Shown: positions 6,420 to 11,516 of the stretch, piece after piece
How positions within the stretch are numbered: position 1 is the first letter of the stretch
How the letters are laid out: every line of letters begins with the position of its first letter
Assembly (NCBI GenBank): GCA_001437625.1
Contig: LIAL01000038.1
Coordinates: 1-11,516, forward strand
DNA: 11,516 bases
Source of the DNA: Nitrosopumilus sp. BACL13 MAG-121220-bin23
GTDB taxonomy: Archaea > Thermoproteota > Nitrososphaeria > Nitrososphaerales > Nitrosopumilaceae
Direction: 5' to 3'
The notes under the pieces: model-generated
What the model was told of the DNA's origin: nothing
Seen by the model: only the letters and a program-made list of their open reading frames with translations
The model's database searches: none
Translations under genes and position numbers: made by a program

Positions 6420-6832
6420 TAAACGCTACCAGGACCTTTTAGAAGCATATTCTCACATTCTTTACAGACTTGTTCATCAATATTAGATTCTAGATTATGA
6501 TGTATCTCACAAATTAACAAACTAGATTTAATGTAATTACACAATCCAATAAATTTAGAAAGGCTTGATGGAGTATAAGCTAAATCAGAAGATAGATGAT
6601 CACATAGTTCATTAATTAATTGTGAAACTTGTTTTTCTTGTAATAATTTTGCAATTAAAGACGGATCACCTCGAGTGCCACGAATGTAATTACTAATTGC
6701 AGCCTGTGTTACTCCAAGCATTTTTGAAATTTCATCTTCACGAATATCATGTTCTTGTGCTAATTTTTTAGCCAAAATTGCTCTTAATGCAGGAATTAAT
6801 GTTTTAGATTCAATTTCAGCAGGAAGCAACAT
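6416..6832 (-). CDS. HTH transcriptional regulator, COG2522-like
   Basis: This 138-residue protein carries an XRE-type helix-turn-helix at about residues 29-56 (REDEISKMLGVTQAAISNYIRG), where VTQAAISNYI is the recognition helix. The N-terminal LLPAEI...LIPALRAILAKKLAQEHDI is like the archaeal COG2522 regulators, a group that also occurs fused to ThiN (ThiR). No ThiN domain is present here. The C-terminal part holds Cys108, His111, His112, Cys123 and Cys126 (ICEIHH and VCKEC), which could bind a metal or cluster. The start ATG at 6832 has TTTAAATT 24-31 nt upstream. Two copies of ATGCAGATA flank this box and may be its own operator. It diverges from the asparagine synthase family gene, a possible target. 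Confidence 0.85.
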   Translation of the reverse strand: MLLPAEIESKTLIPALRAILAKKLAQEHDIREDEISKMLGVTQAAISNYIRGTRGDPSLIAKLLQEKQVSQLINELCDHLSSDLAYTPSSLSKFIGLCNYIKSSLLICEIHHNLESNIDEQVCKECENMLLKGPGSVY

Positions 6833-6844
6833 GATTTCTCAAGG

Positions 6845-6853
6845 ATGCAGATA
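6845..6853. repeat. Direct repeat ATGCAGATA, copy 1
   Basis: First of two identical 9-bp direct repeats in the HTH promoter, with copy starts 28 bp apart. This copy lies between the TATA box and the HTH start codon. It is a candidate operator half-site; the function is inferred from position only. Confidence 0.45.
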
Positions 6854-6855
6854 TG

Positions 6856-6863
6856 AATTTAAA
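6856..6863 (-). promoter_or_regulatory. TATA box of the HTH regulator gene
   Basis: TTTAAATT on the minus strand, 24-31 nt before the ATG at 6832. It lies between two ATGCAGATA repeats. Confidence 0.5.
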
Positions 6864-6872
6864 GTTTGCAAT

Positions 6873-6881
6873 ATGCAGATA
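6873..6881. repeat. Direct repeat ATGCAGATA, copy 2
   Basis: Second copy, upstream of the HTH TATA box and within the 100-bp divergent gap before the asparagine synthase family gene. It overlaps TGCA-N3-TGCA (6867-6877), which can be read as an inverted repeat. Confidence 0.45.
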
Positions 6882-6909
6882 GAAAATAAAAATCACCGTT
6901 AGGCATAGC

Positions 6910-6917
6910 TATTTTAA
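6910..6917 (+). promoter_or_regulatory. Possible TATA box of the asparagine synthase family gene
   Basis: TATTTTAA begins 23 nt before the ATG at 6933 but exactly 29 nt before an in-frame TTG at 6939. The second distance is the one used by most genes here, so the box may indicate that the TTG is the true start. Confidence 0.35.
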
Positions 6918-6932
6918 TTTCAAAATTAATAA

Positions 6933-7883
6933 ATGGTATTGGAAAATATTTCTAAAAAAATATATGAAGTTTTAGAAGAATCTTGCAATTCCTGTAAATC
7001 TAACTTGATTTCATTATCAGGAGGACTAGATAGTTCAATCATAGCATATTTTCTTAAGGAAAAGAATCCAAGAAGTGTTGCAATTATTTCCGAAGACTTT
7101 GTTTCAACAGATCTAACATATTGTCAAATGATTTCAAAAGAAATGAAAATTCCATTATCAATATACAATGTACCTACATCGATCATACTAGATGCAATTG
7201 ATAATACAATTAAAATTTTAAAAAATTTTAACGATATCGAAATTCGCAATAATGTTGTAATGTATTTAGCAATGAAATGGGCAAAAGAAAATAATGAAAA
7301 ATCAATAATTACAGGGGACGGGGCAGATGAATTATTTGCAGGTTATAACTTTCTAATCAATAAACCAGAAAAAGAATTAGAAAATGAAATTAAAAGACTA
7401 TGTTCAATAATGCATTTTCCAACACAAAAAATTGGGAAAGCATTAGGAATTGAAATAGAATCACCATTTCTAAATCAAAACATGATAGAATTGGCTAATC
7501 AAATTCCAACCAATGTAAAAGTAAAAGAAGAGAACGGAAAAAGATATGGAAAATGGATTTTACGTAAAACATTTGAAAAATACATACCGCATCAAATTGC
7601 ATGGAGAGAAAAATCGCCAATGCAGGAAGGAGCCGGAACAGTAGGATTAACAAATTTGTTTGAATCTATAATTAGTGAAGAATCATATGTTGAAAGAAAA
7701 TTAACAGTTGAAAAAGAAGATGGAGTAGTAATTAGAAGTAGAGAATCAATGTATTACTATAAAATTTTTAAGAAAATGTTTGGTTCACCAGTAGATAATA
7801 ATTCTCAAGAAACATGCCCGTATTGTAAACATGAAGTTAAAAATTCAAAATTCTGTAGAATGTGTGGAGCTTTTCCAATCTAA
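6933..7883 (+). CDS. Asparagine synthase family protein lacking the glutaminase domain, with C-terminal zinc ribbon
   Basis: The protein (316 residues) contains the ATP-pyrophosphatase half of class B asparagine synthetase: PP-loop SGGLDSS (29-35), TGDGADELFAGY (127-138), ESPFLNQNMIELA (176-188) and WREKSPMQEGAGT (224-236). There is no N-terminal glutamine amidotransferase domain, so nitrogen would have to come from free ammonia or a partner protein. The C-terminus carries a four-cysteine zinc ribbon, CPYC (295-298) and CRMC (308-311); Cys18 and Cys21 near the N-terminus form another CxxC. It may make asparagine from aspartate and ammonium, or adenylate and amidate another carboxylate. The start may be the TTG at 6939 (314 residues), judging by the TATA spacing. 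It is divergent from the HTH gene and shares its stop tetranucleotide with the convergent YHS gene. Confidence 0.85.
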   Translation: MVLENISKKIYEVLEESCNSCKSNLISLSGGLDSSIIAYFLKEKNPRSVAIISEDFVSTDLTYCQMISKEMKIPLSIYNVPTSIILDAIDNTIKILKNFNDIEIRNNVVMYLAMKWAKENNEKSIITGDGADELFAGYNFLINKPEKELENEIKRLCSIMHFPTQKIGKALGIEIESPFLNQNMIELANQIPTNVKVKEENGKRYGKWILRKTFEKYIPHQIAWREKSPMQEGAGTVGLTNLFESIISEESYVERKLTVEKEDGVVIRSRESMYYYKIFKKMFGSPVDNNSQETCPYCKHEVKNSKFCRMCGAFPI

Positions 7884-8026
7884 GAATTATTTTTATATTT
7901 ACGTGGTTTTTTAATGAAAATTTTACGACATCCATTACAACAAAAATAAAATGTTTTTCCCTCATGATCATGAATTATTCCTAATTCTGCATCAAATTCA
8001 AGTCCACAAACAGGATCAACTGGCAC
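7880..8026 (-). CDS. 48-residue YHS/TRASH-domain protein with GTG start
   Basis: A short minus-strand frame encodes PVDPVCGLEFDA, then HDHEGKTFYFCCNGCRKIF and KKPRKYKNNS. This is a complete YHS domain: the DPVCG motif (Cys7), the G-K-x-[YF]-x-F-C-C-x-G-C motif (Cys29, Cys30, Cys33) and the closing F-x3-P-x-KY. Such domains bind metal ions and occur in copper and heavy-metal handling proteins. The start is GTG at 8026, the only start codon in frame after an upstream TAG, and a strong TATAAATA box lies 23-30 nt before it. The stop TAG (7880-7882) overlaps the TAA of the convergent asparagine synthase family gene. A copper-related role would suit an ammonia oxidiser but is inference. Confidence 0.85.
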   Translation of the reverse strand: MPVDPVCGLEFDAELGIIHDHEGKTFYFCCNGCRKIFIKKPRKYKNNS

Positions 8027-8048
8027 GAATTTTTTTACCGTTAATTTC

Positions 8049-8056
8049 TATTTATA
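8049..8056 (-). promoter_or_regulatory. TATA box of the YHS gene
   Basis: TATAAATA on the minus strand, 23-30 nt before the GTG at 8026. It is a close match to box A at leaderless spacing, and it is strong independent support that this very short gene is real. Confidence 0.65.
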
Positions 8057-8233
8057 CATTAAGAAACAGCGCGTAATCAGGCCTACTAATGGATCATACA
8101 GTGAATCAAATTTTAGAATAACCAGATAATAATGAGTTGTAAATTGAAATGTGATCATAAATCTTAGAAGACACATTCAATGTGTTAAAAAAGTTCTACA
8201 TGTTGTATTTGTATAAAATATTAAGAATTAAAA
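8057..8233. other. Intergenic region between the YHS and aldo/keto reductase genes
   Basis: No convincing gene. A 42-codon minus-strand frame exists but has no recognisable features and runs into the YHS promoter. The stretch contains a perfect inverted repeat, ACACATT-C-AATGTGT (8171-8185), and TACA-TGT-TGTA (8197-8207). Both lie downstream of the aldo/keto reductase stop and upstream of the YHS promoter, so they could be a protein site or part of a 3' end. Confidence 0.4.
8171..8185. repeat. 15-bp perfect inverted repeat
   Basis: ACACATT and AATGTGT are separated by a single C. A one-base loop is too tight for a full hairpin, although a 5-bp stem with a 5-nt loop is possible; the symmetry suits a dimeric DNA-binding protein. 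It lies about 115 bp upstream of the YHS TATA box and 49 bp beyond the aldo/keto reductase stop. Confidence 0.4.
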
Positions 8234-9337
8234 TTAAGTTGTGAGTTTTTTTACCAAAGATAAAAAATCATCAGAAGTAATTGGCAAAATATTCATAATT
8301 TCCAAATTTTCTAAAACATGTTCAGATGTTTTTTGGCCTACTAACGGAGCGAGAACTCCAGGAGATGAGCGAATAAACTGTAAAGCACGCAATGAAGGTT
8401 TCAAGTCATTAAATTCAGGCATGGTGCCAGGAGAAAGTAGTCTTCCCTGCATAAACGGAACACTGGTAAACACACCAATGCCTAGCGTGACAGCAGATTC
8501 TAAGACAGACACGCTTTTGTTTTCAACAGTTTGATTTTTTGCAAGTAAAGCCTGATCATAACTCATGTTAAATGGCAATTGTATGAATTTAAATCCGTGA
8601 TTATCACCACCAATTTCTTTTGCCATCTCAACAATATCTTCAAGTGAAAGATACTGGGGGTTTTCCTTTGTAACTCTAAAACATTCCCAAGTTGCCATAC
8701 CATAAAATTTAATTTTTCCTTCAGTACGTTTTTGTTCATATAATTTAAAAACAGATTTTAATTTTTCTAGAAATTCTTCTTTTGAAATATCTTTAATCTG
8801 TGATTCAATACCATTATGAAGATACATTAAATCAATACACTCCAAATTCAAATTCTTTAAACTTCTATCTAATTGATCAGACAAATATGCAGGAGTCATA
8901 CAATGATTATAATCAGAGTTGATATCACCTTCACGGATAATTCCAGGTTTTCCAAGTTCACGCACAACATACTGTATCAAATCCTCTGGAATATCACCAT
9001 CATTTGTCAGATAACCATTTTTGCTGCTAATGAATATTTGATCACGAGTGATTTTTTTTTCATTAATTAATTCAGATACTGCTTTACCTACAGACCGTTC
9101 AGCTTTTTGTGAACGATAATTAATTGCAGTATCAATGACATTAACGCCAGATAAGATAGATTGTTTTACTGCATTTTTTACTAATTCATCAGTTTTATTA
9201 TCAGGATCACCAAGGTAAGTTCCAATTCCAACATTGGAAAGGAAAAGGTTTTCAAATTTATTAAAATTAAGTGAATTTATGCCTGAATTTTGAAGAAACT
9301 TTTGAGTACCGTCAGCGGTTGCAAATCCTGAAATCAT
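8234..9337 (-). CDS. Aldo/keto reductase
   Basis: This 367-residue protein is an NAD(P)H-dependent aldo/keto reductase with a TIM-barrel fold. The catalytic tetrad is visible: Asp69 and Tyr74 in DTAINYRSQ, Lys106 in SSKNGY, and His174 in LMYLHNG. The start of the barrel (GIGTYLGDP, 37-45) and the C-terminal cofactor region (about 320-345, with APLVGQKTSEHVLENL) are also typical. It is somewhat longer than the usual 280-340 residues. The ATG lies 7 nt after the stop of the prenyltransferase gene, with a weak AGG about 9 nt upstream, so the two are almost certainly cotranscribed. The substrate is unknown; a quinone- or isoprenoid-related carbonyl is suggested only by the neighbour. Confidence 0.92.
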   Translation of the reverse strand: MISGFATADGTQKFLQNSGINSLNFNKFENLFLSNVGIGTYLGDPDNKTDELVKNAVKQSILSGVNVIDTAINYRSQKAERSVGKAVSELINEKKITRDQIFISSKNGYLTNDGDIPEDLIQYVVRELGKPGIIREGDINSDYNHCMTPAYLSDQLDRSLKNLNLECIDLMYLHNGIESQIKDISKEEFLEKLKSVFKLYEQKRTEGKIKFYGMATWECFRVTKENPQYLSLEDIVEMAKEIGGDNHGFKFIQLPFNMSYDQALLAKNQTVENKSVSVLESAVTLGIGVFTSVPFMQGRLLSPGTMPEFNDLKPSLRALQFIRSSPGVLAPLVGQKTSEHVLENLEIMNILPITSDDFLSLVKKLTT

Positions 9338-9344
9338 GATAAGC

Positions 9345-10256
9345 CTAGAATAGCGGTAAATTTATGTCTGTTTGAAGAGAAAGTAAGAAACTCAAAGCAA
9401 ATAGAACACCAGTAATTCTGCTAAATTTTAAAGTAGAAGACATGAATGGAACTAATCCATCAATAGTATCATAGTTTTTTTGTAAACCCAATCCAGATTT
9501 TATTATTAATGGAAAGCTAAGTAAAGTGATTAAAGATAAAACAGGAAACAAACTTACAGAAACACCAATTAAAATTACAACGTATGAGATTAGTGGAAAA
9601 ATCCAGAATAATTTTATTGCTTTTTTCTTTCCAACCACAATGACCAAAGTTTTTCGGCCTTTAGATTTATCAGCATCATGATCAGGAAAAGATGCAATAA
9701 ACAAAACTAACGAAGATAATGTACCGATAACAATCCCCGCAAGAATGGATTCAATATTTACATCTCCGGATTGAATAAAAAATGTACCAATAACAATCAT
9801 CGAACCTTTTACAGCTACAAAGAATTCACCTAAACCAGAATCAACAATTTTAGTTGAATAAAAATAAATAGATAATATGGCAAATCCCAAAATTATTGCA
9901 ATTAAAATTCCATGTGTCATAACAAAATAACTTCCAATTAGAGAACCAATTATTAAAAATGCAACACCCGCACGATAAACAGAAGAAGGTTTGAGTAATC
10001 CCTCAGGTAAAACACCAGTCCCGCCACTCATTTTTGTTCGAGTTGTTTTAGTATCAATGCCGCGTTTAAAGTCCCAATAATCATTTAGTAGATCAACGCT
10101 AGCATGAAGTGCAATTACTCCAGCAAAAGTCAAAATTAGATCAAAATATTCAACAGAGCCATTTTGAGACCAATGTAATGCCATACCTACAGAAACTGCA
10201 ATAACAGACGCTAGAAGAAATCGAACTCGAATAACACGTAGCCACACTGAAATCAT
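9345..10256 (-). CDS. UbiA family prenyltransferase, MenA-like
   Basis: This integral membrane enzyme transfers a prenyl chain to an aromatic or other acceptor. Counting from the TTG at 10310, the two Asp-rich motifs are NDYWDFKRGID (76-86) and DHDADKSKGRKT (210-221), with about eight or nine hydrophobic segments between and after them. The second motif in the form PDHDADKSKGRKTLVV resembles 1,4-dihydroxy-2-naphthoate polyprenyltransferase (MenA); thaumarchaea use menaquinones, so that is the leading guess. I choose the ATG at 10256 (303 residues, MISVWLRVIRVRF) because ATTATATT lies 22-29 nt upstream of it and UbiA proteins usually begin just before WLRxxR. The TTG at 10310 would add 18 polar residues. 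The aldo/keto reductase follows 7 nt downstream. Confidence 0.9.
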   Translation of the reverse strand: MISVWLRVIRVRFLLASVIAVSVGMALHWSQNGSVEYFDLILTFAGVIALHASVDLLNDYWDFKRGIDTKTTRTKMSGGTGVLPEGLLKPSSVYRAGVAFLIIGSLIGSYFVMTHGILIAIILGFAILSIYFYSTKIVDSGLGEFFVAVKGSMIVIGTFFIQSGDVNIESILAGIVIGTLSSLVLFIASFPDHDADKSKGRKTLVIVVGKKKAIKLFWIFPLISYVVILIGVSVSLFPVLSLITLLSFPLIIKSGLGLQKNYDTIDGLVPFMSSTLKFSRITGVLFALSFLLSLQTDINLPLF

Positions 10257-10277
10257 CGTAGATGATTGTATTTTTTT

Positions 10278-10285
10278 AATATAAT
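10278..10285 (-). promoter_or_regulatory. TATA box of the prenyltransferase gene
   Basis: ATTATATT on the minus strand, 22-29 nt before the ATG at 10256. It would lie inside the coding region if the upstream TTG at 10310 were the start, so it argues for the shorter protein. Confidence 0.5.
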
Positions 10286-10313
10286 ATTCATAAGTTTGTA
10301 TTTTATGCAATAT

Positions 10314-10321
10314 TTTATATG
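10314..10321 (+). promoter_or_regulatory. TATA box of the four-cysteine small protein gene
   Basis: TTTATATG, 22-29 nt before the ATG at 10343. It is divergent from the prenyltransferase promoter, with the two boxes about 36 bp apart centre to centre. Confidence 0.55.
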
Positions 10322-10342
10322 AAAATAAATTAAATTCTATTC

Positions 10343-10549
10343 ATGATATTTGGAAAAATTAAAAAAGATGAAAAAATAATAAAATTTAATGTTAAAATAC
10401 AATGCGTTAATTGTAACAAACAAGTTCCAGGAGGAATGAAATCAGGTGAAAATTATTTCAACACACATGAATTCAACAAAGAATTAGAAAAATTTCAAAA
10501 AACATATCTTTGTGGTATTTGTAGAGACAAAAAAAGAACTAATAATTAA
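10343..10549 (+). CDS. Small four-cysteine (zinc-ribbon-like) protein
   Basis: This is a 68-residue basic protein with two CxxC pairs, CVNC (21-24) and CGIC (57-60), which most likely form one zinc site. Between them is a charged, helical stretch (about 41-54). The N-terminus (MIFGKIKKDEKIIKF) and C-terminus (RDKKRTNN) are lysine-rich. I know of no named family, and a nucleic-acid or protein contact role is only a guess. The ATG is supported by a TATA box at leaderless distance. Its TAA stop overlaps the stop of the convergent DUF2203 gene in the palindrome TTAA. Confidence 0.75.
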   Translation: MIFGKIKKDEKIIKFNVKIQCVNCNKQVPGGMKSGENYFNTHEFNKELEKFQKTYLCGICRDKKRTNN

Positions 10550-10947
10550 ATTAAAGATTCATCATTAACTTCAATAGGTTTTCTCCCCATAAAACCAGAA
10601 TCTTTTTCATGCCAAAATTTAATTTCTGTTTCACCATGCTTCCAACAAAGACATACTTCATCATTGAATCTCTTAGATGGAAAATCAAGTAAACACTGTT
10701 CAATACTTTTAATCATTACACCAGTGCTTTCCAAGATTTCAATAGCCCCATAAAATTTTGTTATTGCAGAATTTAGTTGCTTTTTTAGCACAACGTATTC
10801 TTCAAAGGAATTAGTTGTAGACATAGAAAGTTGTAATTCTTTTTCTATTTTTCTAACCTCTTTTTGAGTAGCTAAAATATATTCAAATTTTTTAATTACG
10901 TCAGGTAATGCATCATTTGCCTGATTTGCGGTAAAAAATATAGACAT
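10546..10947 (-). CDS. DUF2203 family protein
   Basis: I start this gene at the ATG at 10947 (133 residues, MSIFFTANQANDALPDVI), since homologues begin with a similar F-T-x-x-x-A-N-x-x-L-P motif and a TATA box lies 22-29 nt upstream. The longer frame to 11043 would run into the promoter and the start of the next gene. A helical, coiled-coil-like region (about 15-75) is followed by the family signature: LLDFPSKR (86-93), VCLCWKHGETEIKFWHE (98-114) and GFMGRKP (118-124). The function of DUF2203 is unknown; Cys99, Cys101, His104 and His113 could bind a metal. It converges on the four-cysteine gene with a 4-nt overlap and is divergent from the gene at 11019. Confidence 0.85.
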   Translation of the reverse strand: MSIFFTANQANDALPDVIKKFEYILATQKEVRKIEKELQLSMSTTNSFEEYVVLKKQLNSAITKFYGAIEILESTGVMIKSIEQCLLDFPSKRFNDEVCLCWKHGETEIKFWHEKDSGFMGRKPIEVNDESLI

Positions 10948-10968
10948 GTATTTTTTTTTTAAAAGTAG

Positions 10969-10976
10969 ATTAAAAA
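10969..10976 (-). promoter_or_regulatory. TATA box of the DUF2203 gene
   Basis: TTTTTAAT on the minus strand, 22-29 nt before the ATG at 10947. A homopolymer run of ten A/T (10951-10960) lies between the box and the start codon. Confidence 0.5.
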
Positions 10977-10989
10977 TCTTGGGTGCAAA

Positions 10990-10997
10990 TTTATTAA
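10990..10997 (+). promoter_or_regulatory. TATA box of the hypothetical gene at 11019-11297
   Basis: TTTATTAA, 22-29 nt before the ATG at 11019. It is divergent from the DUF2203 box, with centres 21 bp apart, so two pre-initiation complexes could hardly assemble at the same time. Confidence 0.6.
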
Positions 10998-11018
10998 GAA
11001 TGATTTCTACAATTAGAT

Positions 11019-11297
11019 ATGAGTGAAGATCCACTAGAGGCAATAATCATGCAAACAATTAACGGGGCAATATCTACGATTCCAGGATATTTGCAAGAAA
11101 TTAAAGAAAATAAAGAAATCCTTAAAGTTGAAAATGCTCAAGAATTTATCTATGGAATAGTAATGGGAATGGCATTAGGAATGAGTGGCGCAATACTAAG
11201 TGCGCAAGATAAACCACCAACCGTAGAAGATCAAATGAGAGTTAGGGATATTATTTACAAACATATTCCAGAAATTAGAGAGAGAATTTTTAGTTAA
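11019..11297 (+). CDS. Hypothetical protein with a Gly/Met-rich hydrophobic segment
   Basis: I do not recognise this 92-residue protein. An N-terminal amphipathic region (1-40) is followed by a short hydrophobic stretch, YGIVMGMALGMSGAIL (about 45-60), with small residues at regular spacing (G-x3-G-x2-G). That could be a helix-packing surface or a single membrane helix. The C-terminus is charged (VEDQMRVRDIIYKHIPEIRERIFS). There is no signal peptide at the N-terminus and there are no cysteines. A clear TATA box at leaderless distance supports the ATG. It is divergent from the DUF2203 gene. Confidence 0.75.
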   Translation: MSEDPLEAIIMQTINGAISTIPGYLQEIKENKEILKVENAQEFIYGIVMGMALGMSGAILSAQDKPPTVEDQMRVRDIIYKHIPEIRERIFS

Positions 11298-11516
11298 AAA
11301 GTAGTTAATTGTATCCCACCTGCTCAGATAGGATTAATGACGATTCAAAGTGTTTCTAAAATTATGTAATAGTATGTGTATCTTTAATTAAAATTTTAGA
11401 TCAATTGTTTCTTTATGTTGTTCTATCTAGTTAGAATCATAATTAGATTTTAATAAAAATTAAAAATAAATAATTTGAATGTTAGGAGTTATCATCTCAC
11501 AATGCCAAATGTGTTA
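11298..11516. other. Right-end region, mostly non-coding
   Basis: This AT-rich stretch has stops in all frames for most of its length. There is no tRNA-like sequence or repeat. A short GC-richer patch, CCCACCTGCTCAGATAGG (11317-11334), has no partner that I can see. Confidence 0.3.
11479..11516 (+). CDS. Possible start of a gene running off the right edge
   Basis: An ATG at 11479 opens a frame (MLGVIISQCQMC) that is still open at the window end. TTTAATAA (11448-11455) begins 31 nt upstream, the spacing seen for thrS. Only 12 codons are visible, so this rests on the promoter alone; an ATG at 11502 in another frame is less well supported. Confidence 0.3.
   Translation, partial: MLGVIISQCQMC

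Noticed and set aside
7962..7973. 12-bp perfect palindrome TCATGATCATGA
   Set aside because: It lies inside the YHS coding region and follows from the codons for the His-Asp-His-Glu segment, so it needs no regulatory explanation.
8132..8167. 11-codon plus-strand frame encoding MSCKLKCDHKS
   Set aside because: The Cys/His pattern is eye-catching, but the frame is far too short and has no promoter or other support.
8047..8175. 42-codon minus-strand frame in the gap before the YHS gene
   Set aside because: It has no recognisable motif, runs through the YHS TATA box, and its codon choice is unlike the neighbouring genes.
8241..9070. 97- and 65-codon plus-strand frames inside the aldo/keto reductase gene
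   Set aside because: They are antisense to a gene with an intact catalytic tetrad and have no TATA box or family match.
1..11516. tRNA, rRNA, CRISPR, insertion sequence, integrase or attachment site
   Set aside because: I looked for clover-leaf and T-loop sequences, regular spaced repeats, terminal inverted repeats and recombinase motifs and saw none.

Overview
The window looks like core chromosome of an ammonia-oxidising archaeon of the Nitrososphaerota (Thaumarchaeota), most likely Nitrosopumilus-like. It is strongly AT-rich. It carries archaeal and eukaryote-like information genes: ribosomal protein S25e, RNA polymerase subunit K/Rpb6, Alba, and an archaeal ThrRS with its own editing domain. 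It also carries a UbiA/MenA-type prenyltransferase and a deoxyhypusine synthase family enzyme. Most genes are preceded by a TATA (box A) element whose first base lies about 28-31 nt before the start codon, which is the archaeal leaderless arrangement. I see no rRNA, tRNA, CRISPR array, insertion sequence or integrase, and nothing points to recent transfer.

Layout. At 74-3217 (minus) a hypothetical protein is followed by thrS and then speB; the last two are 7 nt apart. At 3329-4396 (plus) is the deoxyhypusine synthase family gene, which ends 2 nt from a convergent small zinc-finger-like gene (4399-4611). At 4805-5481 ribosomal protein S25e converges on a cyclophilin-like protein with a 19-nt overlap. 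The cyclophilin-like gene and rpoK (5534-6067) diverge from one symmetric TATA box. Alba (6123-6419) follows rpoK and shares its stop tetranucleotide with a convergent HTH regulator (6416-6832). A glutaminase-less asparagine synthase family protein (6933-7883) shares its stop tetranucleotide with a 48-residue YHS-domain protein on the opposite strand (7880-8026). At 8234-10256 (minus) a prenyltransferase gene is followed after 7 nt by an aldo/keto reductase gene. At 10343-11297 are a four-cysteine small protein, a DUF2203 protein and a hypothetical protein. The right edge may hold the first codons of one more gene.

How the parts relate. The agmatinase (putrescine supply) and the deoxyhypusine synthase relative (a spermidine-using family) can be joined through polyamine metabolism, but the latter lacks the catalytic histidine and a substrate-binding aspartate of classical enzymes. 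ThrRS, S25e, RNA polymerase K and Alba are housekeeping functions of expression and chromatin. The prenyltransferase fits menaquinone or another prenyl lipid. The most unusual structural features are the two-way TATA box serving two TTG starts at equal distance, the habit of convergent genes sharing stop codons, and the probable operator repeats at the HTH regulator's promoter. I did not find a self-evident new defence or mobile system.
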